A stretch of 64,000 bases of DNA from Nitrobacter hamburgensis X14 (GTDB lineage Bacteria; Pseudomonadota; Alphaproteobacteria; Rhizobiales; Xanthobacteraceae). The translations under genes were made by a program, and so were the position numbers. Under the pieces are notes generated by a model. It worked only from the letters and a program-made list of their open reading frames with translations, was not told where the DNA came from and did no database searches. Positions within the stretch are counted from its first letter, which is position 1. Each line of letters begins with the position of its first letter. The DNA lies in NCBI RefSeq assembly GCF_000013885.1, contig NC_007964.1, positions 3,086,001 to 3,150,000 on the forward strand. Reading direction: 5' to 3'. Positions 26,631 to 36,239 of the stretch are shown here, piece after piece.

Positions 26631-27927
26631 CTTTGCTCAGCCCGTCGTGTGCGGGGTGAAAGCGGTTCTCCTTTGTTGCGTCGTACTCTTGGGAGGATTG
26701 GCGAGCGCCGATCCCGCGAGCGCCGTGGAAGCGAGTTTCGACTGCAAGAAAGCTGCAAGCGCGATCGAAAAATTCATCTGCTCACAGGCGGTGCTGCGCT
26801 GGCAGGATCTCGCCCTGTCGCGCAGCTACCGTGCCGCGAGCAATGCCGTGGTCGGCGCCGCGCGTGACGATCTGCTGGTCAGCCAGCGCGACTGGGTGCG
26901 CGAACGCGACCGTCGCTGCATCGCCGACCGCTCGTTCAAGGACTTGTCCGCGCCGTCCACCACATTGCGGACCCAGGCCTATGACTGCCTGAACAGTGTT
27001 TATCTCGATCGCCGCCGCGCGTTGCAGGACCTTGGCTTGACGCCAGTGGCGTTGACGGGCATTTCGGAAATAGATCTCAAGCCGATCGCGGCGGCCCGCC
27101 CCGAGATCGCCGAGGGAACAGAACCGCGCATCGCCGGGATAAAAGCGTCGCCCGACGGTTCGATGCTGGCGATCCTGCTGCCCAGCCAGGAACTCGACGT
27201 CCCCGACCAGATCTGGCTTTATCGGGTTGCCGACCGCAAGCTGGTCGCGGCGACGCCGAAACCGGATCAACACCAACCCCACCCCGACGGCTCGCCGCTG
27301 GCGATCAACTCGCTGGCCTGGCAGGGCGACACGCTTTACGCGCGCGTTGCGGTGTCGAGCAAGGACGGCCAAGGCGAGGAAGGCACAACCGTTGTCTATG
27401 CGGCCACGGTTGACGCCAATCGCCGGCTGGACGAGGTGCCGGGCGATATCTACGCACTGCTCGACGATGCGAGCCAACCGGGCGTGGTCGGGCAGGACGA
27501 GGTGCCGGAAAGCGACTGGGACATCCTCGAAACCATCCGGGGCAATCGCGACTTCCTCGCCTGGGCCTTCGATCTCGGCCACGGCACGATCGAATTGAGA
27601 ACGCGCAAGCGGGCGTCCGGATCGCCGGTCTATCTGGTGGCCTGGGGCTCGTGGGGCCTGTGGCAGTATCTCTTCGACACCGGTCGCTCACAGCTCGTTT
27701 ATTCGGCCGATACGGGAATCACCAGCTTCGACATGACGACGCGCGGTGAGCGGCGCATTGCGGGCACCTCGCGCGGCGACAAACCTTATGCGATCTCCAC
27801 CGATCGTCGTTTGTTCGTGTGGTCGACCCGCAACCAGTGCGGCGACGAATTCCTGACGGAACAGGACGAAAGCAAGCCGGAGCGCTTTTGTCTGGCGCAT
27901 CTGCCAAAGCAGGAGAGGAGCAAGTGA
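26623..27927 (+). CDS. Exported LprI-domain protein with propeller-like C-terminal part
   Basis: 434 residues. A signal peptide ends near DPASA. Residues 35-110 are an LprI (DUF1311) domain: FDCKKAASAIEKFICSQAVLRWQDLALSRSYR, then SQRDWVRERDRRC and YDCLNSVY, with its four cysteines. LprI was named for a mycobacterial lysozyme inhibitor. The remaining ~300 residues (IAGIKASPDGSMLAILLP, QIWLYRVADRKLVA) resemble repeated beta-propeller blades. It overlaps the gene before by eight bases and shares TGATG with the DUF4424 gene. A paralogue lies at 28904. Confidence 0.75.
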   Translation: MTSFAQPVVCGVKAVLLCCVVLLGGLASADPASAVEASFDCKKAASAIEKFICSQAVLRWQDLALSRSYRAASNAVVGAARDDLLVSQRDWVRERDRRCIADRSFKDLSAPSTTLRTQAYDCLNSVYLDRRRALQDLGLTPVALTGISEIDLKPIAAARPEIAEGTEPRIAGIKASPDGSMLAILLPSQELDVPDQIWLYRVADRKLVAATPKPDQHQPHPDGSPLAINSLAWQGDTLYARVAVSSKDGQGEEGTTVVYAATVDANRRLDEVPGDIYALLDDASQPGVVGQDEVPESDWDILETIRGNRDFLAWAFDLGHGTIELRTRKRASGSPVYLVAWGSWGLWQYLFDTGRSQLVYSADTGITSFDMTTRGERRIAGTSRGDKPYAISTDRRLFVWSTRNQCGDEFLTEQDESKPERFCLAHLPKQERSK

Positions 27928-28907
27928 TGCGTGGCACGCTTGCCGCCCTTTGCGGCGCGACCATCCTGGTATCGATGGCCATGCCGTCCTTTGCGGCGAA
28001 CGAGGATCGCGGAATCGGCCATGCCGCCACCGGCCCGGCTTTCGACCTGCCAGCCGACATGAGCGTCGCACGGCAGGAGGTCTCTATCTCGCTCCATTCC
28101 GTCCGGCTGACCTATGTCTTCAAATCTCCCAGACGCCAGACTGTGCATTTCAGCTTCGCCATGCCCGCCATGCCGGTGGATGCCGATCCCGATATCGTGG
28201 CCCTCGGTGAGAACTCCGTAGCCGCGGGGCTCACCGCCGACACGCAGCCGCCCAACTATCTGAACCTTTCGGTGCGCGTGAACGGCAAGCCGCTGACGCC
28301 TGCCGGCCACGGCCATGCGCTGCTGGATGGAAAAGATGTGACCCGGCCATTGCTCGATGCCGGTGTGCCTTTGCTCTCCGGTCCCGACGGCGAGCCGTCG
28401 TGGCGCCATCTATCGCCGGAGGTGCAGACAAGGCTTGAAGCCAGCGGCCTTATCAATAACGACACGGCACAATGGACCTATCAGGCCAGCTTCGAATGGG
28501 ATCAGTCGTTTGAGCCGGGCGAAACGCGCGTCGAGATAAGCTATGCCCCGGCTTCCGAATACTTGAGCGACATAGGTTCGAGTGTTGACCCGGGCGGCTC
28601 GGCGACGCGGGCCTATTGCATCAATGATGCGCTGCGCCGGGCCTTTTTACGCAAACCTTCCTACGAGCTTTACAGCGTCACGCATCTCGTTTCCCTGCCG
28701 GGCGGATGGCGCGGGCCGGTCGGCCACTATCGACTGACGGTCGACAAGGGCGCGGCCGTCAATCTGGTCGCGTTCTGTCCGCTGGCGGCAAAGAAGATTG
28801 CACCGACGACGTTCGAATGGACGGCGAGGGATTTCACACCCGAACGCCAGCTCGGCGTGCTGTTCTTCGTGGACCCGGATGCCACCTCTTCAAGTACGCA
28901 GAAATGA
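27927..28907 (+). CDS. DUF4424-family exported protein
   Basis: 326 residues. Signal peptide MRGTLAALCGATILVSMAMPSFAA. VSISLHSVRLTYVFKS and TVHFSFAMPAMP, then ETRVEISYAPA and the late LVAFCPLAAKKI with FEWTARDFTPERQLGVLFF, match DUF4424 proteins, which are periplasmic and of unknown function. It is coupled at both ends (TGATG with the gene before, ATGA with the one after) and lies between two LprI-domain genes. A common periplasmic role is an inference. Confidence 0.75.
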   Translation: MRGTLAALCGATILVSMAMPSFAANEDRGIGHAATGPAFDLPADMSVARQEVSISLHSVRLTYVFKSPRRQTVHFSFAMPAMPVDADPDIVALGENSVAAGLTADTQPPNYLNLSVRVNGKPLTPAGHGHALLDGKDVTRPLLDAGVPLLSGPDGEPSWRHLSPEVQTRLEASGLINNDTAQWTYQASFEWDQSFEPGETRVEISYAPASEYLSDIGSSVDPGGSATRAYCINDALRRAFLRKPSYELYSVTHLVSLPGGWRGPVGHYRLTVDKGAAVNLVAFCPLAAKKIAPTTFEWTARDFTPERQLGVLFFVDPDATSSSTQK

Positions 28908-30592
28908 CGAGGAAACCCATGATCCGGCATACGGTTGTTTCGGCAGTCATGTGCTGCGCCCTGATGTTGCTGCCGACAGCTCTAGCGAACGCTTCCGGTC
29001 CGGGTTTCGACTGCGCCAAGGCGACGCGCCAGATCGACAAGGCGATCTGCGCATGGGACACGGTGGGGTCGCTCGATGGGCGCATGGCGACGGCTTACAC
29101 GAAGGCGATTGCTGCCCACAATGACGAAGCCGCCATCGCTTCGGTCAAGGCCGACCAGAAGGCATGGCTCAGCGAGCGCGACCGCCGCTGCGCGCTGAAG
29201 ACCGTGAAGCCGAAGGAAGGCAGCGAGGACGGATTGAGCCCGCAGCAATTCGGGCAGCTTATGTGTCTCCAGTCCATTTATCCGCCGCGGATCGCGCAGC
29301 TCATGGATCTCGCCGCGCCGCCTCTGGCGCCGCTCGATGTCAAGATGGTGCCGATCGAACCGTTGAAGGCAGCCTATCCCGACGATTGGCGGCAACCCGG
29401 CTACCAGGCCGCCTTTTCGCCTGACAAGACCCTGATGGCTTTAGGCGTCGAAGACAGCGCCGGCTATGTCAAGCAGGTCTGGCTCTACCAGCCGGCAAGC
29501 GGGCGGCTGGCCGTCGCCTCGCCGCAAACCGATGGTGACAGGACGGATACGCCGAAGGATATTTCCGAGCTGAATTTATGGATCTGGGGCGATGACGGCC
29601 GTTTCTACGTGCGCGCCCGCCGGCCGCTTGGCGAAGACAGCGTGTTCGGCGCCGATATGAATGGCTATGCCGAGATGCGGGAGCTGCCAGCCGACGTGGT
29701 CGCGAAAATCGCAGCCCAGGACGCCGCCCATAAAGCGGCAATCTACGACCCAAACGCCCCCAAGCCAAAACGGCCGCCCGGCTTCAACGACGACAGCTAC
29801 AACAAGCAGGATGGCGGCTCCTTTACCACCTGGGCTCAGAACAAGGGACACGGCTCCTTCGACCTGAAGGCCGCGCGCGCCGGCGACGAGGAGCCGCGCA
29901 TGATTGCCTCCGGCGGCTGGGAGATCGAGAATTTTCAGTTCGATCCGGGCGGCACCAGGGTGTTCTACAATGGCGAGGGCGGGCTTGTCGTCACCGACCC
30001 CGATACTCAGGCTACCCGCCGCCTCAAGGGCACGCGCGGCGGGGCGCTTGAAGTGAGGCCAATCAACATGTCGGCTGATGGCGACATCCTCGTTTATTGG
30101 GCCCGCGGCACCTGCATGAGCGACGCCGCCGATGAAATCAACCCGGATGCGGATGACGACAGCATCAGGCGCGTGTGCCTCGCCTATCTGGAAGCCGCCG
30201 GCAGCGCGCCAACTCCCAAGCCCATTTCCGGAACACTCCCGGCAAAGGCAAATACCGCCCTCGCCGATCCATGGGTCGGAAAATGGGCAGGCAGCGACAA
30301 CAGCTCTCTCTCCGCCACCATCAGGCGCGGCGCGGCCAAGCCGGACTATCTGGTCATCGATCTGGTCGCCGGAATGCCGGGCTGCTCGGGCGCCGTCACA
30401 CTTTATGGCAAGCCAAAGGACAATGCGGTACTCGGCGAAAGCTATGATCCGAATAATCGCGGCATCCCTGTCTGCCGCGTCGAGCTGTCGCTCGACAGGA
30501 AGGGAGTGCTGACGACTGAAGTGGTCGGACCGTGTACCTTTTATCACGGTGGCTCTTGCGGCTTCGACGGCAGCATGACACGGAGCGAGTGA
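28904..30592 (+). CDS. Second exported LprI-domain protein, with propeller-like part and lipocalin-like tail
   Basis: 562 residues from ATG 28904. ATG 28919 has GAGG upstream and is also likely, since MIRHTVVSAVMCCALMLLPTALANA is the signal peptide. The LprI domain is FDCAKATRQIDKAICAWDTVGSLDGRMATAYTKAI with DQKAWLSERDRRC. Middle repeats such as YQAAFSPDKTLMALG and QVWLYQPASGRLAVASPQ pair with those in the protein at 26623, so the two are paralogues. The last 100 residues (ADPWVGKWAGSDN, then CRVELSLDRKG) look like a small beta-barrel. Acidic and cysteine-bearing. Part of the coupled operon. Confidence 0.75.
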   Translation: MTRKPMIRHTVVSAVMCCALMLLPTALANASGPGFDCAKATRQIDKAICAWDTVGSLDGRMATAYTKAIAAHNDEAAIASVKADQKAWLSERDRRCALKTVKPKEGSEDGLSPQQFGQLMCLQSIYPPRIAQLMDLAAPPLAPLDVKMVPIEPLKAAYPDDWRQPGYQAAFSPDKTLMALGVEDSAGYVKQVWLYQPASGRLAVASPQTDGDRTDTPKDISELNLWIWGDDGRFYVRARRPLGEDSVFGADMNGYAEMRELPADVVAKIAAQDAAHKAAIYDPNAPKPKRPPGFNDDSYNKQDGGSFTTWAQNKGHGSFDLKAARAGDEEPRMIASGGWEIENFQFDPGGTRVFYNGEGGLVVTDPDTQATRRLKGTRGGALEVRPINMSADGDILVYWARGTCMSDAADEINPDADDDSIRRVCLAYLEAAGSAPTPKPISGTLPAKANTALADPWVGKWAGSDNSSLSATIRRGAAKPDYLVIDLVAGMPGCSGAVTLYGKPKDNAVLGESYDPNNRGIPVCRVELSLDRKGVLTTEVVGPCTFYHGGSCGFDGSMTRSE

Positions 30593-30734
30593 TGCGCGGT
30601 CGGCGAAGCCACAGCATCAAGTGAAGGATCTCTTGCCACATCCGCTGATGCGGCAAATCATGGATTTCCGGCCATGGATGATCGCCGCCGCAGGCGATAA
30701 CGACAAATGAGATAGAAAGAAAAAGAGAACCATC

Positions 30735-31145
30735 ATGCAAATGAAATCGATTGTCACGATGACTGCTCTTCTCGGATTCCTTCCGATCGCTCCGGTATGG
30801 GCGCAGATCGCGGCCAACGAGCATGAGTTTCAGCAATTGTCCGCGGCTCTCAAAGCCAACGATGCGGAACGGCAGTCCGCCATCGCAATCTGCATCAAGC
30901 AAGGCATCGGCGATCATCCGGCCGGAGCAGCCAAATTCATGGGCGTGCCGGTGGACCGGGCGGCAGAGGCGTGGTGTACGCGCATGACAAACGGGATTGC
31001 AAACAGCAAGCTTACCTTGGCTGATGTCAACGCGCTGAACGAAGGAACAGTCACGCCCGGCGCGCGCGCGGTGCTGAAGATCGCGTCGGACGGCAAGTAT
31101 AACTTGCGACCTTTTCCAAGCTTCAGGACAGTGCCTGCATACTGA
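30735..31145 (+). CDS. Small exported protein
   Basis: 136 residues. Signal peptide MQMKSIVTMTALLGFLPIAPVWAQ. The mature part is helical, with two cysteines (AIAICIKQG and AEAWCTRM). It may be last gene of the exported-protein operon, after a 142-base gap. The stop lies eight bases from that of the convergent AAA gene. No family is recognised. Confidence 0.65.
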   Translation: MQMKSIVTMTALLGFLPIAPVWAQIAANEHEFQQLSAALKANDAERQSAIAICIKQGIGDHPAGAAKFMGVPVDRAAEAWCTRMTNGIANSKLTLADVNALNEGTVTPGARAVLKIASDGKYNLRPFPSFRTVPAY

Positions 31146-31153
31146 AATCAGGT

Positions 31154-34100
31154 TCACAGATCGATGAAATCGACCGCATGATCCTGCACGGTTCTCGCCA
31201 GATTCACGACATGCTTGTGATGCGTGAACAAAACAATCTGCTGTTGCTTTCCGGCAGCGGCCAGCAACCGAAGTCCCGCCAGCGTGCGCTCATCATCGAA
31301 ACTCGTCAGAAGATCGTCTCCAATGAATGGCATCGGCTCCGATGTCCGGCGCTCGAGCAGCGCCAGGCGTAACGCCAAAAACAACTGATCGCGTGTCCCC
31401 TCGCTGAGACCCGTGATTTGCACCGGCTCCCCGTTATTGCGCTGCGCGACAAGCATCGGCTGATCGTTGTCCCCATAAGCGACGCCGAGACCGGAGAAAG
31501 CGTCGCCCGTCGCCATTGCAAACAGCGTGCCCGCGCGCGAGATCAGTGGGTCCTGCACCATGGCGCGATGCCGCTCGATGGTGCGGGCGGCAAGCCGGGA
31601 TGCGGCAGCTCGCAGCAGCCAGCGCTCGGCGATGGACAAAAGCTCGGCGTTAGCCTCCGCACGTTCTGCAGCCGTACCGCTCGCATCGCGCCCCTTCAAC
31701 AAGTTATCAAGCTCGGCCTGCTTTTGATGGCTGAAAGCGGACGCGCCGGTGATGTCTTTGAGCAATTGCTCTTGTCGAATCATTTCAAGCGCGATGTCAC
31801 CCGGTAATCGATCGAGATCGAGCCCCTCTTGCTCCTGCCGCAACGCTGTCTCATCCCGGCCGTCGCTCGCCTCGTGGAGATCGCGCTGCAATCGCGCCCG
31901 CTCATCCTCCAGTTGTCTCCTTTCCGAGAGGCGATCTATTGTATCACGCAATACAGTACTGTCGGCCACAATCAGAATTCGGCGAGCTTGATCAAGCACC
32001 ATTGTGGCCGGCGCGCGCTGCATCTCGAGGCCCTTGCAGGACGCAGCCCGTTTCGCGCACGCCTCAAACAGACGCTTGCGAGCCTCACCAGCGCTACGCG
32101 TATCTGCCAGCGCAGTCGAGAGCCGCGCCAAGGCTTCTTGCGCGTCTTCGCTTCCAAGGTGCGGGGCGACGCTGCTCGCGATCTCGAATACGTCACGCTC
32201 GAACGCCCGAATATCCGCTTCCATGGTCTCGACGCTGCGTCCCTCACGCTCATGGCTCGCTTTGGGCACCACCACTGAGTTCCAGACTGTCAATGCTGCT
32301 TCGGCCTGAGGCGGTGTCACCTCGCCCGTCAAACCGATGCCGGCCATCGCCATCGGCCACGCCTGAAGCAGATCCGAGAGCCCTGATTGCGCCGCATCGC
32401 GCGCCGCAATGGCTTCCCTCACATCACGTTCGATCCGCAGCTTTGATGCCGAACGTGCTCGCGCGTCGGCCCACGCTCTTTGCAATTCATCAAATCGCGC
32501 TTTGGCTTCACGGAAAAGGATATCCGGCGGCAATGTGCGATCAGGTGAACGACCGGCGCTTTCGAGAAACGCAATAACGGCCGCTTTGTTTGCATCGAGC
32601 GTTGTCGCCAGAGCGTCGATGCCCGCCTTCTGCGCGTCGCGTTTCTCCAACCGATTGAGAATGCTGTCCAGACGCTCGCGCCAACGCTGCATCTCGGCCG
32701 GACTACGTGGCGTCAAACCCGATAGCGCCCATTGCTGCGTCCACGCCGCGGCGACCGCAGCTATCTGCGTCCGCAGGTCGGCCAGTTTCATCACGATCCG
32801 CTCACGTTCTGTGCGGCCGGCGGCGATGCGCTGCTGCGCATCCTCCTGCCGAGTGGCGCGTCCGGTATCGGTCAGCAGCAAATCCGTCATGCTATCGATG
32901 ATCCGAGACGATCGCGTCACGTCGGACAGGCGCGCAATGCGCGGGGCAAGATCTCCGTCGAGCACGGCGCGCAGTCCTTCAAGATGGATGTCCCGCTCTT
33001 GTCGCGCGCCGGCGAGATCGGCACGGGTCGGCACGGACCCGATGCTCGCCAGCCGGGCGAGTTCGGCCTCGGACGCGGCGATCGCATTGTCAGCAGCATC
33101 AAGTGCGTCGCGAAGTCGCTTCTCCTCGCTTTCGCAGCACTCCGCAGCACGGGCATGATTTGCGATGCTGGCCCCATCGGGCAACGGTAGCGACCGTAAC
33201 GTTTCGAGCGCGCCCGGCACTGGATCCAGCGAAGCCACCTCCGCGACCAGCGCACCAGACTCGATATTGAGCAATGCGGTGTCGTGGCGCAGCCGGTCGG
33301 CTTGTGCGGGAATGTCGCTCAAAGCATCGAGTCGCTGCCGCAACTGTTCGGGATCGATCACGGCATGGGCCTCGCTCTCCCCAGCCGCGATATCCCAAAG
33401 CTCCTGCTGCGCACGGGTGCGCCGCATGTCGGCATCGATGATCGCCTGTTCAAGACGCCCGACCCGGTCGAGCAGATCTCGCACATGCGCCAACGCGAGG
33501 TCCGAGGGCAACCGTTCCAGCAGCACTGTGTGCGACGCCAGCCCAAGACGCCGGGCGGCATCGTCCAGCGCGTCTCTCGCTGCATCGCGTGCTTGCCGGC
33601 GTCGCGGCAAATCCTCGATGGCCTTGCGTATCGCGCCGAGCCGTTCGCGCAGCGCGTCGATCGCATCACCCTCCGAGAGCAGCGTCTCGTTGACGGCCAA
33701 GGCAGCAATCTCTGCGCGATCCGCTGCATCGGCCATGTCCAGCGCGGACATCTCGCGATCCAACGCAGCTTCCGCGTCAAGCGATTGGCGCCATTCCATG
33801 AGCGATTGCGGCGGCACCGCAGGCAGGTCAGTAAATGCAGCCAATTCTGAGGCCAGGCGTTCAAGCCGCGCCAGTTTCGCGTGCACGCGCAACGTCCGCT
33901 GCCAGCGCGCAAGCGTGATGCCGCTCGCCTGGTGTTCTGCGGTCAACGCCTCCAGATGTGCGCGCGCGTCTCGCGCCGCGTTTTCCAACTGTTGTAGAGC
34001 CTCACGCGTCACAATGGCATCGCGCAGCCTTTTGTCGGCGTCGTCACGGCGATCCACCGCCATGTAAAACGGCTTGCCGCTCGACCGGCGCGTCGTGAAC

Positions 34101-34612
34101 AGACCGTCCGCTTCGAGTTGCAACTTTTCCCTGATCCGCGACAGTATCGTCATCCCGGCCGAGCTTGCGGCAAGCGTTTCGGCGAGCCGTCCGCCGGCAT
34201 TGAGCAGTTCATCGCCACCGTCACGCAACGCCTGCGCAGTCAGGCCGAATTCGCGGCTGTAAATCTCCCGAGACACCCCGCCAAGAAGGGAGGCAAGCCA
34301 GTCATCCGGCAGCGGCTGATCGGCGGCGTCAATGAGCGTATTCTTGTTGCCCTTGCGCCGGCGGGCCGCGATTACCTGGCCATTCGAGTGACGAAACGCG
34401 CCGCCGACGCGCAACGTCTTGCTGTCATGCCTGAAATCATAGGGCGTTCGCGCGCCGAATCCGAACAACAGATCGCCGATGGCCGAGAGCGCCGAGGTTT
34501 TTCCGGCTTCGTTGGCGCCGTATACGACATGCAGTGCCGCATCCGGATGAAACGACAGGGTATGGTCAGCGAAGATGCCATAACGCTCAAGAACCAGCCG
34601 TTCGATTCTCAC
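31154..34612 (-). CDS. SbcC/YhaN-like ATPase with long coiled coils
   Basis: 1152 residues. IERLVLERYGIFADHTLSFHPDAALHVVYGANEAGKTSAL holds the Walker A loop near residues 33-41. Residues ~180-1000 are helical heptad-like sequence, as in SMC/Rad50 arms. The C-terminal head has the signature ITGLSEGTRDQLFLALRLALLE and the Walker B region PFIGDDLLTSFDDERT. The family (YhaN in Bacillus) pairs with the nuclease encoded just upstream and acts in DNA-end metabolism. GTG start overlaps the nuclease stop by four bases. No CxxC zinc hook is evident, unlike true SbcC/Rad50. Confidence 0.88.
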   Translation of the reverse strand: MRIERLVLERYGIFADHTLSFHPDAALHVVYGANEAGKTSALSAIGDLLFGFGARTPYDFRHDSKTLRVGGAFRHSNGQVIAARRRKGNKNTLIDAADQPLPDDWLASLLGGVSREIYSREFGLTAQALRDGGDELLNAGGRLAETLAASSAGMTILSRIREKLQLEADGLFTTRRSSGKPFYMAVDRRDDADKRLRDAIVTREALQQLENAARDARAHLEALTAEHQASGITLARWQRTLRVHAKLARLERLASELAAFTDLPAVPPQSLMEWRQSLDAEAALDREMSALDMADAADRAEIAALAVNETLLSEGDAIDALRERLGAIRKAIEDLPRRRQARDAARDALDDAARRLGLASHTVLLERLPSDLALAHVRDLLDRVGRLEQAIIDADMRRTRAQQELWDIAAGESEAHAVIDPEQLRQRLDALSDIPAQADRLRHDTALLNIESGALVAEVASLDPVPGALETLRSLPLPDGASIANHARAAECCESEEKRLRDALDAADNAIAASEAELARLASIGSVPTRADLAGARQERDIHLEGLRAVLDGDLAPRIARLSDVTRSSRIIDSMTDLLLTDTGRATRQEDAQQRIAAGRTERERIVMKLADLRTQIAAVAAAWTQQWALSGLTPRSPAEMQRWRERLDSILNRLEKRDAQKAGIDALATTLDANKAAVIAFLESAGRSPDRTLPPDILFREAKARFDELQRAWADARARSASKLRIERDVREAIAARDAAQSGLSDLLQAWPMAMAGIGLTGEVTPPQAEAALTVWNSVVVPKASHEREGRSVETMEADIRAFERDVFEIASSVAPHLGSEDAQEALARLSTALADTRSAGEARKRLFEACAKRAASCKGLEMQRAPATMVLDQARRILIVADSTVLRDTIDRLSERRQLEDERARLQRDLHEASDGRDETALRQEQEGLDLDRLPGDIALEMIRQEQLLKDITGASAFSHQKQAELDNLLKGRDASGTAAERAEANAELLSIAERWLLRAAASRLAARTIERHRAMVQDPLISRAGTLFAMATGDAFSGLGVAYGDNDQPMLVAQRNNGEPVQITGLSEGTRDQLFLALRLALLERRTSEPMPFIGDDLLTSFDDERTLAGLRLLAAAGKQQQIVLFTHHKHVVNLARTVQDHAVDFIDL

Positions 34613-35835
34613 GATGATTCTCCGGCGAGCAGCGCGCGTGCATCGCGGGCCAGCGCTCTCAGCATGTCGGCGTCGGAGAAGCCGTCGCGCAGGTCTTTCG
34701 GCAACCTGGCTTTCACCGCTTCGGCCAATTCGGCCAGGTCCGCAGCGAATCCGGGATCATTGGCGGCCTGCTCAAGAAGAATATCGACATCAAGGCCTTC
34801 GGCCGACAGCAGGGGGGCAGCCGATCGCTGCGGTAACGCGGTTTTCACTTTTACCTGCTCGACCCAGCAATCATCGGAGAGCCGGAAGCCACGGGCGCGA
34901 ACGTCGTCCTGCAATGGCTCCCGCCTGGCAACGAGCTGGTCGTGCAACGCCGTCGCGCCGACCAGCGTCACGCGAACGGCCATCGGGCGACCCTCGCTTT
35001 GCGTGTGCGCGCCTGCCAATTCAGCCGAAATCTGCTCTATCACATCGGCGTCGTTCGTCGCTTCCGACACGTCGACCGCAAGATGCGCCCATCGTGCGCA
35101 GTCCAGCACCAACGGCGCCACCTCTACGATACGGCCATCCTCGACAGTAACGCGCATCGCGCCTTTTGCGCCGGTTTCCCGTACGCTACGCCCCTGCAGA
35201 TTGCCGGGATAGACGATCCAGGGATCGCAGCTCACGATCTCCGCCGCGTGAACATGCCCGAGCGCCCAGTAATCGTAACCGAAACGCTTCAGGTCATCGA
35301 CCGTACACGGCGCGTATCCTTCGTGACCGCGCGTTCCGTCGAGTGATGTATGCAGCACGCCAATGTTGAGCCACCCCTCGCGGCGCACCGGATAGGTGGC
35401 GACGAAATCGCCCGTGAGACGACTGGGGAAACTGCGCCCGTGCAGCGCTACGCGGTGAGACTCGATCGGTATCGTTGCCGCGTTGTCGGATGGAAAGACA
35501 TGAACCGTCTCGGGATAAGGAAGGCCGCGCGATATCACGCTTTCGGCGTCGTGATTGCCCTTCACCATAAAGACGGGAATGCCGGCGCGGTGCAGCGCGC
35601 TAACGGCGCGGACAAAAAACAGTCCGGTCGTGACGTCCTTCCAGTCACCGTCAAAAATATCACCGGAGATAATAAGAAAAGCGGCCTTGCTTTCGATCGT
35701 CTCGGAAACGAGCGCCTCCACCGCACGGCGACCGGCGTCAGCAAACCGCTCCGCAACAGCTTTGTCTTTCAGGCCGAGGCCGGCGAGCGGGCTGTCAATG
35801 TGGAGATCGGCTGCGTGAATAAAGGTGAAACGCAT
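34609..35835 (-). CDS. SbcD/YhaO-like metallophosphoesterase (DNA nuclease)
   Basis: 408 residues. The five phosphoesterase motifs are in order: HAADLHIDSPL, ISGDIFDGDW, VKGNHDAES, LHTSLDG and ALGHVHAAE. The last supplies the final metal His. The C-terminal part (about 300-408) is helical and likely contacts the ATPase. It opens a two-gene unit with the YhaN-like ATPase. Full length for the YhaO group. Expected to act on DNA ends or hairpins as an ATP-controlled complex. Confidence 0.9.
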   Translation of the reverse strand: MRFTFIHAADLHIDSPLAGLGLKDKAVAERFADAGRRAVEALVSETIESKAAFLIISGDIFDGDWKDVTTGLFFVRAVSALHRAGIPVFMVKGNHDAESVISRGLPYPETVHVFPSDNAATIPIESHRVALHGRSFPSRLTGDFVATYPVRREGWLNIGVLHTSLDGTRGHEGYAPCTVDDLKRFGYDYWALGHVHAAEIVSCDPWIVYPGNLQGRSVRETGAKGAMRVTVEDGRIVEVAPLVLDCARWAHLAVDVSEATNDADVIEQISAELAGAHTQSEGRPMAVRVTLVGATALHDQLVARREPLQDDVRARGFRLSDDCWVEQVKVKTALPQRSAAPLLSAEGLDVDILLEQAANDPGFAADLAELAEAVKARLPKDLRDGFSDADMLRALARDARALLAGESS

Positions 35836-35961
35836 CTCTGTGGCGGTCCGGCGGCCATCGACAAGATGGAGGATCTTTTCACGGGGTGGTCACACGCGCG
35901 TATGTCGGCGACGGCAGAGAGAAACGGAATTTGACGAACGATCTATTCCGCACACATGGAA

Positions 35962-36110
35962 GGAGCACCCCGCGGGGTGCCCCATTTTGTGCATAAGCTT
36001 GTTAACGGGAGGCCCTCAATCACCAGTCCGCTAAACCAGTAAGTCTGCCGTAAGGCCATTGCACGCGGATTGTGTCGTGTTCCAATGGACGTGTCAAGAA
36101 TGGGGCCCAT
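35962..36110 (-). ncRNA. Possible tracrRNA of the decayed type II-C CRISPR locus
   Basis: Upstream of cas9 and pointing away from it, the minus strand reads CAATGGCCTTACGGCAGACT (about 36065-36045), reminiscent of the repeat-anti-repeat and nexus part of II-C tracrRNAs. It ends in a strong hairpin, GGGGCACCCC-GC-GGGGTGCTCC at 35983-35962. The U-run expected after the hairpin is poor. No repeat array is in the window to test base pairing. Proposed from position and shape only. Confidence 0.35.
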
Positions 36111-36239
36111 CGTAACGCCACAAGCGCGATTCGTCAGCTTGGCTGGGGCAAGGAGGCGGGAGCGGATCGATAAGACAGCCGATGCAAGCGTTGCCTTCCT
36201 GATTCGCTTCTCGTCTCTCGTGCTGGGGAAGCATGAAGA

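Noticed and set aside
31154..34612. Calling the large ATPase SbcC/Rad50 proper
   Set aside because: No CxxC zinc hook in the middle of the coiled coil; the YhaN-type description fits better.
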